A stretch of 64,000 bases of DNA, from positions 11,980,150 to 12,044,149 of the forward strand of contig NC_080042.1 of assembly GCF_012489685.1 (NCBI RefSeq), given 5' to 3'. A program made the position numbers and the translations under genes. The DNA comes from Lotus japonicus. Its lineage: Eukaryota > Streptophyta > Magnoliopsida > Fabales > Fabaceae. The notes under the pieces were generated by a model, which had not been told where the DNA came from, did no database searches, and saw nothing but the letters and a program-made list of their open reading frames with translations. Below are positions 33,281 to 44,539 of this stretch, one piece after another. Within the stretch, counting starts at the first letter, position 1; every line of letters begins with the position of its first letter.

Positions 33281-34676
33281 AAGAGAAATATATTCCCAGT
33301 TACATGCTTATAAAACTAATAAGTGCTGGGATAGATCTGAGGGACTTTAGAGTTAAGCTGCATGCTCAATAGTGCGCCTAGCAAGAGAGAAATTTGGAAA
33401 ATGAAGGAGTCATTTTCATTCCGGTGTTCTAATGGCACCATAATGTATTGCCTCAGACACAATTAGGATACAGCAGTTTCATTTCATGATCACAATGACT
33501 CTAAATAAGTAATGCTTCAAGCATCAAATTTATTCAGTCTCTAATTTATAGGATTCAAAAGAAAAGTAGACTCTAATTCATATATTTGACAACTTGTTTG
33601 AAATAAATGATTTCCAAAACATTCAGTATAATACAGCAATGCACATCAGGTAGCATCAAAAGGACAAGCGAAGCAACAAATGTTGAAGGAGGTTTCGAAG
33701 TTGTCATAAAATCTGTTGAGAGAAATAGACAAACTCATCCATGAGACAGTGGTTCTTTTCGATGTCTTTATCTCAGAGAGCACCACCAGGAGCCAAAGTT
33801 TCAAATTTTATTTATTTATTTACTTTCTGTCAAATCCAAACTTTTATTAAATGCCTAATGGCACATAGAAATAGCACAGTGGGCTGGAAGCCAAGCTCAG
33901 TTTCACCGAAACATGGCTATTATAATTAACAGTTAAGTAGGAAAAACTTAGACGTTCCTGTAGTCTCCTAAAAAGAAAATATTATCACCTGCACATGCTA
34001 ATGTGAAACGTTTTCAATATACATCTTTCAATTAAGTTTTCCTTTGATCTTGATCAACAAATGAAAATGAAGGGAACACGAGAACACAGATATCAGTTAA
34101 AACAAATATTGTCATTTTCTTGTCACCTTTGACAGTAAGAGATCAGGATATGTGTAACATCATTAGAAACTTCTCTATGTGTCTGTATTTCATCACGAAA
34201 TCAACCAACTAACTCTCAGTTTTAACCTTTAAAGTGCACACTTCAATTGCGAAGAGTCCCAAATACACAGATTTTTGCTGCTTTCAAATGCATTGATATT
34301 TCAATAAAATTTGGCATTACTTACCAAGATTAGACAAATTTAATTTTCATTACTCATATATTGCTTCCTTAATAATAGTTAATGTCTCCAAATTTCAGAG
34401 GGCATCCATCAGCTAACAGCTAATTTTTTTTAATTTTAAAGCTGAAAAAGCCAAAAATGCACAAAACAAAAATAAAGGGAAGCTGCTAGACAATGCAACC
34501 ACAAGGTTCTTCATGACACAGTAAAGATAGACAATGAATTCAAAATTCCACACAAACAGACTTTATTTACAAACAAATTGTAAGAGACATATATCAGTTG
34601 AATACAGAAATAGGTACAATGCAAGAACTACTAATATCTTCTTTTCTTTCTAAGTATTTGAAATCATTAACAATAC
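33281..34676. other. Intergenic region between the GH81 genes, right part
   Basis: Non-coding, AT-rich. It includes the 3' flank of GH81 copy 2. Nothing else recognised. Confidence 0.5.
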
Positions 34677-36905
34677 CTAGTGGCAGTAATGACCAAACCA
34701 GCAGTGTTTCCCATGACCGAATTTCTCTTCTTCATCACCTCTGCTGTGAATCCACCACAAGAGATTAGTCAATGTGTTTCCATCATCAAAACCATTTAAG
34801 CTTCTGATCTTCTGCAATGCGCCTTCATTATCATAAACTCCTTGCAATGCATACACAAACCCCTTCCATCCTTCTCCAACACCTTCCCTATTCAATGCAG
34901 GTAATGTCCACTCCACAAGCTCCTTAACAAAATCAACATTTGAGAATAGAACTTCAGAAATAGGCAGCAAAGGCAAGAGCTGAATCCCAAGCCTACACTC
35001 TCTCCACTCAGGAGGAGCAAACCATAGTCCACTGTCTCTCTTGTTAGCCCATAACACACCAACTACCTTGTTCTCTTTGGTAAAATCTGCCTCATAAAGC
35101 TTATCTCCTTCTCTTACATGCCACCACATTTGAGCTGCGTGGATTTCGAAAGCTGTAAGTGTCGATCCAGTAGCAACCAGATGGGTGTCTCCATATGCCA
35201 AACCCATCAATGCTGCAGAGTAATATGCATTCACAGCTTCACTGGTGCTCTCCTGATTTCTTCCATCACCAAACTCGGTTAACCCTCCAGCCCAGGAGTG
35301 CAATTTATAAAGGTCGAAACACCTTAGACGCGTGTAATTCGAGTTTGATCTTCTGCTGAAGGTCATGAAATCTGCCATGAGCGAATAGGCCTGAGGCTTA
35401 TATTTCCTTCCCCAAACTGGGTCAATCTTTGCAAGCACTGCAATTCCATAAACAAAGTACCCCAAATGATAATGATGATCATTGTAAACTCCAAACCCGA
35501 AATCAGCCCCAGTATCAGTAGAACCTTGCTTTGTAATAACCCCTCCCCACTTCCTATCATAGAGAAATCCATTCCCATTAAAAGTTCCATCCAGCCAGGG
35601 CTCAATGGCTTCCTTCAAATACTTCCTAATCTTTGGAATAACATCAAGGAAGCTCACCTCTTCAGCTATCAATACCAACCTTGCTGCCCTTGCAATCAAT
35701 TTCCCATAAAAGTATGAAGAATTTGTTGTGATTGCAGATGAATTCAGACCATCAACATCTTTCAAAAGGGCTGTAACAATTTCATCACGGGACTCATCTC
35801 TCACACCCCTGGTGGAATGCCAAGTCACAGAAACAGGATCAGTTTTCAAAAACCATGAATCCCCAACAACACCAACAAGCTCCCCATCAATGCTGCTATA
35901 CTTAAAATCACTCAGAACCGTAACATCGCAATCAGTATCAGACAAAAGCTGAAGATGAAGAGGGTGAGCCAACAGCAACAAATCACCCCACCCTTTCTTC
36001 TCCCACTTATACTCCACACTAAACGGTCCTGCAAACACAGCATCACCAGACACAGGGTAACAAGAACTGAACCTGTCAAGAACCGCCTCGTGCGTCGAAT
36101 CAGAATCCGGCAACAACGCTATCCGAATCACGCCGGAAAACGCATCAGAGGCAATCTCAGAGAGGCCATGGCTCAACCTGATTGGGGAAGAAGCATAGAG
36201 AATCCAAGTCTGCCCATTGTTAAGGCTAAAAGTGTGCTTGGTGAGGGAATCATTGGAAGAAAAAGAGAGAATGGCGTGGATTGTTGAGATTGAAAGAGGG
36301 GTTGGTTGGGTAACAGAAACAGTCAAAAAGGGGCTTCCCCTGACGAGGAAAAACCGCAGATTTGAAGAAGGGATATCCAATGTGACACTGAGATCATTGT
36401 AGGATGAGATTCTATGGTTCAAATGGGGAACTGGGTCGGTTTTCAAAGAGGAAGAGATGGTGAGATCGGCGTTGAAAACCTGGTATATGAAAGCAGAGTT
36501 GGAAAAGCGAGATGGGTATGAGAGGGAAAGAGAGGAGTTTGAGGATTTGATGAGGTAAGGGTGAATGTATTCAGGTTGGTCACCATTTTTGAGAGTGAAG
36601 TTTTGGAAGAAGGAGTTTGTGGGTGGTGGTGTGGAGAGCAGGTTTGGGGAGAAGAAGTTGGAGGGGTCAGGGAGGACAGTGGAATGTGCCTGTGGGAATG
36701 TGAATGGTATTGATTGCTTTGTGCTTCGTGGCATCATTGGTGGCGGAGATGGTGATCGAAGTGGTGGTGGTGGTGGTGGTGGTGGTGGTGGTGGCAATTG
36801 GGGTGGTGGAGATGATGGGGTTTGGTGGGTTATATAGGGTTTGGTGCGCTTTTTAAAGCTTTTGTTGAGGGATGTGCTCACTTTGTGCATTAGTTTTTTC
36901 AGCAT
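34677..36905 (-). CDS. GH81 endo-1,3-beta-glucanase / beta-glucan-elicitor-binding protein, copy 2 (742 aa)
   Basis: Intronless frame, ATG at 36905, colinear with copy 1 and clearly its paralogue (identity high by eye across the whole hydrolase domain, same C-terminal CWFGHYCH). Motifs: PFTFPQAHSTVLPDPSNFF near residue 72, YNDHHYH at 474-480 (Asp476), NQESTSE with Glu552 and Glu556. N-terminus MLKKLMHKVSTSLNKSFKK is basic and amphipathic with no signal peptide. The proline-rich stretch is short (two runs of about nine). Likely role: hydrolysis or binding of 1,3-beta-glucans, for example of oomycete or fungal walls. It is more conventional in its N-terminus than copy 1 and probably active. The pair arose by tandem duplication. 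Confidence 0.93.
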   Translation of the reverse strand: MLKKLMHKVSTSLNKSFKKRTKPYITHQTPSSPPPQLPPPPPPPPPPPLRSPSPPPMMPRSTKQSIPFTFPQAHSTVLPDPSNFFSPNLLSTPPPTNSFFQNFTLKNGDQPEYIHPYLIKSSNSSLSLSYPSRFSNSAFIYQVFNADLTISSSLKTDPVPHLNHRISSYNDLSVTLDIPSSNLRFFLVRGSPFLTVSVTQPTPLSISTIHAILSFSSNDSLTKHTFSLNNGQTWILYASSPIRLSHGLSEIASDAFSGVIRIALLPDSDSTHEAVLDRFSSCYPVSGDAVFAGPFSVEYKWEKKGWGDLLLLAHPLHLQLLSDTDCDVTVLSDFKYSSIDGELVGVVGDSWFLKTDPVSVTWHSTRGVRDESRDEIVTALLKDVDGLNSSAITTNSSYFYGKLIARAARLVLIAEEVSFLDVIPKIRKYLKEAIEPWLDGTFNGNGFLYDRKWGGVITKQGSTDTGADFGFGVYNDHHYHLGYFVYGIAVLAKIDPVWGRKYKPQAYSLMADFMTFSRRSNSNYTRLRCFDLYKLHSWAGGLTEFGDGRNQESTSEAVNAYYSAALMGLAYGDTHLVATGSTLTAFEIHAAQMWWHVREGDKLYEADFTKENKVVGVLWANKRDSGLWFAPPEWRECRLGIQLLPLLPISEVLFSNVDFVKELVEWTLPALNREGVGEGWKGFVYALQGVYDNEGALQKIRSLNGFDDGNTLTNLLWWIHSRGDEEEKFGHGKHCWFGHYCH

Positions 36906-37601
36906 TTTTCAAGGAAGTAGTTAAGTGTGATTAAACTTTAAACAACTCAATGCTCATTCAAATTGAACTTGCATTAACTTGCTTAACCAACAAGGCGGTC
37001 CAACCAATACGTACATTTGAGAAACGGTAGTTGTCTTTCTCAATAAATGATTATCTTAGGGTTTAATCTAGTGATTTTTCTTACGAAAAAATATATATTA
37101 AATAATTTTTTGAGATATAATTATTATGTAATTAACAAGTTTTTATTGACTAAAATATTGAATCAAAATATATATGAGTCTATGACCATAATATTTTGAA
37201 GACAAAGTTGTCAGAGGTAATAATTGAGTATTGACTGGTGTGAGAGATTAGTCGTGTGATGATACCTTTGGTGATGCTTAGCAAACATCGATTTGTGATT
37301 TTATTATTCAAATGGATGATGGATTTGTTGGATTTTGGATGAGATTTGTTGGAGGGGTATGTCAGAAGTTTATTGGGTTAGATGGTCGGTGTTTGAGGAG
37401 AGGGTGTTTTTGGGTTCAATAATGGGGACATGAATGAATGAGGGTGGGGTTCGTGCGTGGGAGTTAAGAAGAAACAATGGTTTATTGAAGTTGAAGCAAA
37501 CGGGTATCTTGGGCAAGCAAGCTAGGTATGTGAATATGACCATGTCAAGAAAGAAACCTGAGGCATTTTTGGTAGAAATGACAAGGAAGGGATCACATTT
37601 A
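36906..37601. other. Upstream region of GH81 copy 2; no gene seen
   Basis: AT-rich non-coding DNA. No clear TATA box stands out within 150 bases of the ATG at 36905. Short open frames (for example at 37434) have no recognisable domain. Confidence 0.5.
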
Positions 37602-37770
37602 GAATTTACTAAGATGTGACTTGTCCCAACGAGGACAAAATCTATGGCAAATTATATACTTTCGCAGGTAAGGAATGGTGGAAACATCTACAAATACTAC
37701 GTGTCACTATGAGAAATTTGAAATCTTTATATTTTTCCTTCTTCAGTTCTTCCTCTTCCTTCCTCCTCGT
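37602..37770 (+). repeat. Direct repeat, left copy (~170 bp)
   Basis: Shares long stretches with 38940-39113, including GAGGACAAAATCTATGGCAA, CGCAGGTAAGGAATGGT, CTACAAATACTACGTGTCAC and a pyrimidine-rich CTTCCTCCT tail. The copies differ by scattered substitutions and small gaps, and neither codes for anything recognisable. Confidence 0.75.
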
Positions 37771-38939
37771 ACTTGTAATAAAGAATATTATTTCCTTAAC
37801 CTTGGCTGGATTTTAATCAACACAGTAACATCAATAAAAAAGAAAAATGAGGTTAATAAAGACTATAAAGACTAGAATGAATTTTTAATATATGTATAGG
37901 TCTTTGCCTTTAATAGTTCATTCTTAATGCTTTATTTGGATAGAGAGGTTAAAATGAGAGGTAGGGATATAACAGGAAATGATGTAAGATGAAAGAATAT
38001 AAAAAAAAAATAGTGATTTTAAAGTTTTTTGGAGAGGGAGAAAAAGAATGGAGAATTAAAAGGAAAAGTGAAAGTTAAAAAAATAAGTGTGCTAAAAACG
38101 AAGCCATGCAAAGACTCATATACACTACATCTGATCTCTATGGCATGCGGTAGTGCGTGATGTGATGATGGAGCTAAAATTCCATTTGATACATAGCCTA
38201 GTGTTTGGGTGGTGATATAGACTATAGAGACACGTTTGATGTATCTGCAGAACTCATCATTAATACATAACCCACTATTTCGGTAGTTCTGTAGAGACGC
38301 ACTTGATAAATTAGCACATCTCTTAATGGATACATATATAGTCTAGGATTTGGATGGTGCTTGAGAAACACACTTGATGTATCTACTACGTGAGTGTGAA
38401 GATTTAGACCATCTTCTATAAAAGACTTTGACAATGTTTCTAGAGCACTCATGAGCAATCCAAGAAGGTGAATGAAGGCCTAAAATTAAAGGTGTAAATA
38501 TTCTATGGCGAAGCCTTTATAGATTTGAAGGTCAGGTGTGTATTGGGGGTCTTATCTAGAGTCCACTAAGTTCAAGAGAAATTCACTCATTCTTGTGTTC
38601 ACTAAGATCAGGTACGTATTGGGTGCGTTAGACTTGTAGCACAAAAAGTCGTGTAGCCTTGTGGTAAGGTCTCTTTGATTTCTGTTGCAGGTCTTGTGTT
38701 GAAACCCTGGCAAAGGTATCAGTTTTTTTTTATTTTAAACATTTTCTTTTGTGCTTACTTGGCAAAATTGATGACGTGGCCTTATGGTGTGGCTGCTACA
38801 TCATCCTACTCCGTTAGAAATCTAACTTTTTTTGTAATGGTGGGGGCTTATCCCATATTATTTTCCCAAAAAATATTTTGTAGGGGCCTAAACCAAAGTA
38901 CCCCTATTTGAGAGGGACCTCCAACATATTTAAGACTTG
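37771..38939. other. Sequence between the direct repeats; weak SINE-like segment
   Basis: No gene. Around 38649-38712 the sequence GTGTAGCCTTGTGGTAAGGT followed 30-40 bases later by GTGTTGAAACCC resembles the A and B boxes of a tRNA-derived SINE, followed by a T-rich run. Degenerate repeats of CACTTGATGTATCT occur at 38230-38390. Both calls are tentative. Confidence 0.3.
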
Positions 38940-39113
38940 AATTTACTAAGATGTGTGACTTGTCTAACATGAGGACAAAATCTATGGCAAATTAGAAACC
39001 TTCGCAGGTAAGGAATGGTAGAAAGTTCTACAAATACTACGTGTCACTATGAGAAAATTGAAATCTATGTATTTCCTTCTTCCCCGTTCCTTCCTTCCTC
39101 CTACTCCTCTCTC
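38940..39113 (+). repeat. Direct repeat, right copy (~174 bp)
   Basis: Second copy of the repeat at 37602-37770, same orientation, 1.34 kb away. Confidence 0.75.
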
Positions 39114-39266
39114 CTCCTAAACGCGAGAGCCACCCACCTCTTTCTCCTCTTTCTCCTCTTTTTCTAAAGGAGTCGTCTCTATCAGAGAAGTCATCCTTTA
39201 AAATGAGAGAACAATCAGTAAGATGAAACTGCCTCATGCTTTTTGGTGTGCGCATACTAAATTTTC

Positions 39267-39593
39267 GGGTTAAATATGTTCCTAATCCCTATTAAATAGG
39301 AGTGAATTGAATCTGACCTCTCAAAAAAAAATCATAACTTTTAATCCCCAACATTATGAAAATAAGTGAAGTTTGTCTCTGTCAAACTTTTTGTAGCAGT
39401 TTTTGTGTATGAGCGACGAAATTTAACCGCCACAAATTATTTATTCTTGATTTTACTAGTGGTTTAAATCTCTTCAAAATGAATGGGACTAATTTCACCC
39501 ATTTAATAAATGTCGGAAAAGCTATGAAATTTTTTTACAGACATCAAATATAATACACCTCTATTTTGCAGGAATTAAAAACATATTTAACCC
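39267..39593. mobile_element. MITE with GGGTTAAATATGTT termini (327 bp)
   Basis: Left end GGGTTAAATATGTTCCTAAT, right end AAAAACATATTTAACCC: the inverted repeats of a very common legume MITE family. Flanks TAAATTTTC and TTAAATTTC are a plausible imperfect 9-bp duplication, which suggests a Mutator-type origin. No coding capacity. Confidence 0.8.
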
Positions 39594-39771
39594 TTAAATT
39601 TCAGTTTTTCATGAATTGACATGATTTAATTATATTTCTTTGAAATGATTATTTATAAATTTTACAATTTTGGTACACTCATCATTAAAATGATTTGAAT
39701 TAATATAATAGATGATTTAAATTATTTACATCGAGTTTGAGAGTGAAAAATCTTCACTAGGTCTTGACTTA

Positions 39772-40359
39772 CCCCTTTATTTATTTTTCATTTACAGAAT
39801 TACAGGCAAATGACTAGAAGATTGTTACCACATTTAAATCATTATGTTTATCTTGTTGGTAGGCCCTCTTTAGTTAGTGGTCCTATTGGATCTTTTGCTT
39901 GGATTTTGCTCATTCAACAGCTTGAGTGTATGATTTGAAAGTCTATAGAGAGTCTTAGGTGGGTTTTCTACGACTTGATCTTTCATGTTTTTATTGTAAG
40001 ATTTGCACTTGAGTGTATGATTTGAAATTTACATTTTCACGGAATTATGGATATGGTGAGACTCATTTTTGGCCTGTTTTGCACAAAAAATTCGTCTCGC
40101 AACCCAGATCTCATGTAGAGACTTCCAGAAACATCTTAGAATCATTTTGACAAAGTTTGGCTAATGATTGAAGGGAAAACAAGGAAAATAAGAGGATGAA
40201 GATGGAGAGAGAAGTTGAGGAGTCCCTCTCTCTTCTCAACAGCAGAGGGCGATGAGAGTGGGATGGGGTGAGGAGTCTGAACTCTCCTCCTCTCATAGTA
40301 TAGAGTTCCAAAAATCAAGTGATCATGTTTGTTCTCACAATGTGATTTTTATCTCTTAA
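39772..40359 (+). repeat. Long-variant segment at left edge of the array
   Basis: Matches 58621-59194 nearly base for base apart from short gaps. It begins CCCCTTTATTTATTTTTCATTTACAG, which looks like a 3' splice site before AATTACAGGCAAATGACTAG. The following frame reads RQMTRRLLPHLNHYV and GRPSLVSGPIGSFAWILL; I do not recognise it. The right part, with runs such as GAGAGAGAAGTTGAGGAGTC, looks like a UTR. Confidence 0.6.
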
Positions 40360-40506
40360 AGCTTGTGAGGTGTGATTTTAAAGCATGATTTTTTCTTCTA
40401 AAATTCATGGATGGTCCAGAAGTGAAGTTTGAAAGACAAGAAGTTCATAAGAATCATGATGATGAAGAATGATGATGTGAAAAAAGAAAAACAAATTCCA
40501 GAAATG
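40360..40506 (+). repeat. Unit 0 spacer
   Basis: About 147 bp starting AGCTTGTGAG and ending AGAAATG, repeated before every palindrome of the array. No function recognised. Confidence 0.7.
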
Positions 40507-42074
40507 TAAACATAATCTTAGTTGGTTGACATTGGGGAATTCATTATACATTTCACCGTAATATAATCATATTAACTATTTTCACACACAAACAATCCAA
40601 AAAAGTAGAGAAATTAAAGTCTTAGTTTGTCAGTTGAGCCATCTCCATCATTTGATCCTCTCACGGCTCGGGTATGGCAGGCCCATGATCCACATCTTTT
40701 GATTTCCCCAATTCGTTGGTAAATTTCTAGTGTCACATAAAATCATTAACATTTAAGATCATTACCAGTATAAAATTATTATGCTTAGAAACAATTAGAT
40801 TAACTTACCGTCATCTGCGAATTGAGAGATTCATGAACTATATCACTGAGATTTTTCTCTTCGTTAAATGAAGAAGTATTGCTGTAGGATTCTGACTCTG
40901 GTACACTTGCAGCATTGCTCGACTCGCTTTGCACAGAACCTGCCATCACCACACTAAACACTTATTAGCAGGAACCTTACTCAGGAAAATAAAGCATATA
41001 GAAACAGATTGTAATAGAAATATGGTTGGAAGAAGATCTTGTATTTTGTGTGTTTCTTATAACTTGTAATCTTAAGTAAAAAAAAAAAATCAGTTTAAAG
41101 TGGTGCATGTATTTTGAGAAGGTTCTTGTCCTTATCACAAAAAATTAATTTAATAGCCTTTAATTTTTACATTGAATTTTGGAGAAATATTAAACTTTTC
41201 AAGTATTAATAGACATGACATTTAATAGGGGTTACAAATTTATTTTCTTTTTTATAGTAAATTTTTTTTCTATGCGAAAATGGTTATGATTTTGGAATAG
41301 AAAACATTTTGACTATAAAAAAGAAAAATAATTGGTAACCCCTATTAAATATCGTGTTTATTAATACTCAAATTTTTTAATATTTTGCCAAAAGCCAATG
41401 TAAAAATTAAAGGCTATTAAATTAATGTTTTGTGACAAGTACAAGAACCTTATCAAAATATATGCACCACTTCAAAGTGAATTTATTTTTTTTATAATTA
41501 AGATTATAAGGTTATAAGAAACACACAAAATACAAGATCTTCTTACAACCATATTTCTATCACATCTTGTTTCTATAGGCTTTATTTTCCTGAGTAAGGT
41601 TCCTTCGAATAAGTGTTTAGTGTGGTGATGGCATGTTCTGTGCAAAGCGAGTCAAGCAATGCTGCAAGTGTACCAGAGTCAGAATCCTACAACAATACTT
41701 CTTCAATTAACGAAGAGAAAAATCTCAGTAATATGGTTCGTGAATCTCTCAATTCGTAGATGACGGTAAGTTATTCTAATTGTTTCTAAGCATAAGAATT
41801 TTATACTTGTAATGGTCTTAAATGCTAATGATTCATTTATCTTTGAGACCAGAAATTTACCAACGAATTGGGTAAATCAATAGATATGGATCATGGGCCT
41901 GCACTACCTGAGCCAGTGAGAGGATCAAATGACTGAGATGGCTCAACTAACAAAGTAAGACTTTAATTTCTCTAGTTTTTTGGATTGTTAGTGTGTGAAA
42001 ATTGTTAATTTGATCCTATTACGATGAAATGTATAATGAACTCCCCAATATCAACCAACTAAGATTATACTTTA
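40507..42074. repeat. Unit 0 palindrome (1,568 bp, arms ~774 and ~785 bp)
   Basis: The left arm 40507-41280 is the near-exact reverse complement of the right arm 41290-42074, around a 9-bp centre TGGTTATGA (41281-41289). The ends read TAAACATAATCTTAG and CTAAGATTATACTTTA. Arms differ by scattered substitutions and short gaps. A foldback element or inverted duplication; a transcript through it would form a long hairpin. Confidence 0.92.
40726..40946 (-). pseudogene. Two-exon gene fragment in left arm of unit 0 palindrome (unrecognised)
   Basis: On the minus strand an ATG at 40946 opens 46 codons (MAGSVQSESSNAASVPESES...LNSQMT), ending at ACG|GTAAGT with the donor at 40808. A ~80-base AT-rich stretch then ends ...GACACTAG at 40727, and the frame continues KFTNELGKSKDVDHGPAIPEP to a stop below 40726. 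In other units the second exon runs longer (EPVRGSN). The donor, short AT-rich intron and CTAG acceptor suggest a genuine plant gene 5' fragment captured with its intron. The Ser/Glu-rich peptide matches no family I know. The mirror copy in the right arm starts at 41628 and hits TAG at codon 44 (41757). Confidence 0.5.
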
Positions 42075-42124
42075 CTACGCTAAGCTTCAGTTTTAAAATG
42101 CGGCTAAATGGAAGTATGTCTTCC
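42075..42124 (+). repeat. Unit 0 SIRE ORF3 fragment, left piece (split by Tekay insertion)
   Basis: Continues at 52766. Together the pieces correspond to 55278-55475 in unit 1. The last five bases CTTCC (42120-42124) are the target duplication of the Tekay element. Confidence 0.85.
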
Positions 42125-42815
42125 TATAAGACCTGGATTTACAGAGCAAGTTAATTTCCGACTCACGCGTAGAATCAGTGTAAGCGTGACAGGAATTTGC
42201 TATTTGAGAAAGATTAATGTAGAAGAAAGTTCAGGAATTGCTTGAGGAATGTTGCGTAGTCGCTGTAGGAATTAGTGCGAGTCGTCTGCACACCTGCCTT
42301 ATGGCGAGCGTGTCCAGAATAGGCTATTTCGCTTTTAGAGCAACGTTTTAAGTGAGATTTCGAATCCTTGGAAAATTTAAAGGTTCTCTTTATTTTTCCT
42401 TCGACCAGCGTTTCATTTCGGAACTCTGGACTGTACGCACGATAGTATTCACTTTTCGGAAGTCCGACAACGCTAATTTCTTTGCTTCGAAACCCCAGAT
42501 TCGAGTGATGGATGAAGACTTTTTCTATTCGGGACTTCTAACGAAGTTTCCGTTCGCGTTGCCAGATTTTTTTCGACATTTCCAATCTTTCTTCAGAAGG
42601 AAGTTTTGTCATCTGACCATCACTGCAAAAAGTAGTTTTTCGGGACAGATTAACTTACACCGCTTTTGGGATTTTAGATATCGTTTTTCCCAAATGTCAG
42701 AGATATGTTTTGAGTTCTGGAATTCTAACGCCAGAATCTCTCTTAGAATTCATCGGTGAACATGCTGCAAAAATCGGAATCGCGAAATTTTCATTTTCCC
42801 GCGATTTCACCTGCC

Positions 42816-42824
42816 TATAAATAG
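42816..42824 (+). promoter_or_regulatory. TATA box of Tekay 5' LTR
   Basis: TATAAATAG in CTGCCTATAAATAGTCG; the same motif is at 49994-50002 in the 3' LTR. Probable start of the element transcript, which would include the downstream hairpin repeats in its long leader. Confidence 0.6.
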
Positions 42825-44288
42825 TCGAAAAAGCAAAATATCTTCTCATTTTCTTCCTTGTTGGCCGCGAGTTAGGGAGAGGAGAGGGAGAGGAGATTTT
42901 AGCCGAAACTCGACCGATCTTCGCGCAGTTCGTTCCTACTTCAAGGTACTGAGGTAACTAACATGATTCTTACCTCTGATTACTGTTTCTAATGCGTTTC
43001 TGTAGTCGTTTCTGTGCTCACAGTTTTGAGCTTTTTGTAAAACTGTCCGTTTTCTCTGATTTCTTGCTTGGATTATCTTCCCTACGTTCCCAAGAGTCTA
43101 AAACCTCTGTCAGTAATCGCCGATTGTGATCGAGCTGTCCAGGATCTGAAAAACTGTTTCAAAACCCTTTTTGCGCACATTTCGAAACTTTACTGTCGAA
43201 AAGTCGTAATCTAACTTCGTGTCTTTAGGATTTGTTGTCACGGATGTCGTTAGGATCATTGCTGTCAAATTTGTTTTTCGAACTGATAACTTTGAGGTTT
43301 TGAGCTTTTATTTTGGACCAAAACGCCCCTGAACGGCCGTATTTTGATCCGATTGTCCGAAAATAGTTCCAACAGTTTCTTTGCCTTAGTTTTACCCTAA
43401 AACTACCTTGTAAACAGATTTGATCGAAGAAAAAGAGCTGGAGCTCTTTTTCCTTTTTGGCCGAGAGCTATTCCAAGGGGGGGAAGTTTTTCGTTTTCGA
43501 AAACTTGTCTTTTCGCATCCGATTGTCGTATTCTGAAGCTTTAATGCTTTGTCTAGCGTTTATGTGTTGTATTGTGATCGAATTAATCGATTTTGTTTGG
43601 ATTCTGCTTTGTTTTTCTCCGAGGTTCAGTTGAAGGAACTTTGGGAGTTTCAGAGCATTTGTGTGAAGGAGATTTTGATTACGAGGCTGGAGCAGCTCGA
43701 GGTTAGGGCAACTTACTAATAGCTATGATTGCATGATAGGCGTCGATAAATTCGACTTATGCTTTATCTGATGATTATGATGATGATTTGATGTTATGAT
43801 GTTTTTCCATAACTTGCGATATTGTGATATTGTTGGATTGTGCGTTTTGACGCGACTTCGGAGTGGAGATTCATTGATCTGGTGATCTTTGATATTTCGG
43901 GTTGGATGAACAACCCTAGGCAAGTCCAAACGTGGGGTTTGAGACTTAGCCATTCATTGGTATTTGTTCGTATTCTTAGACTTTCCCCGGGAAACTTCTT
44001 TTGGAGGGTTTTTGGAAACTTAGAATGATTAGACATTCGAAAACTAGAGACTTTGGGAGACTTAGACTTTGAGAAGTAAACTCATAACTTGACTAATCCA
44101 ATTCGAAACGTTTTTACTAAACGAATAATCATAGGAGAACTAAAGGGGAAAAACAATTGCGAAAGACGGGGAAAAGTCGACTTATGTTGTGGGTTTGGAG
44201 AGTTATTGGAATTGGGGAAAGCCACTGAGGTGAGCTACGGTGATGATTGAAAGTCACCGAGTACCTTACGTACTCTTGTTGTTGGGGG

Positions 44289-44455
44289 TTGTGTTGTATT
44301 GACCGACACTAATCCCTGGGGTTCTCTGGTTGTTGGAGCTGTATTGTATTGACCGACACTGACTCTGGCTTTGATTTTGGGTTTTGTTATTGGAGTTGTG
44401 TTGTATTGACCGACACTAACTCTGAGTTGTGTTGTATTGACCGACACTAACTCTT
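44289..44455 (+). repeat. Four-copy TTGTATTGACCGACACT repeat, 5' LTR
   Basis: Four copies of TTGTATTGACCGACACT, with spacers of unequal length, followed by RAYTC. The 3' LTR has the same four copies at 51447-51612. Confidence 0.85.
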
Positions 44456-44539
44456 GGGTTTGTTTTGAGTTTGGGTTTGAGCTAAACATTTATGTGGTGA
44501 GGACGATTCGATGTTTGGCTAACCATATTGCATCAATCG

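Noticed and set aside
38645..38715. A genuine tRNA gene
   Set aside because: No cloverleaf can be folded: acceptor arm pairs and the anticodon arm are not evident; at most a SINE relic.
39772..42074. A Helitron carrying captured exons
   Set aside because: No TC start, CTRR end with 3' hairpin, or Rep/helicase fragment was found at the unit boundaries, although capture of gene pieces would fit.
42352..42759. 135-codon frame in the Tekay 5' LTR (partly repeated at 49686)
   Set aside because: It lies in the LTR upstream of the TATA box, has no domain, and is interrupted in the 3' LTR copy.
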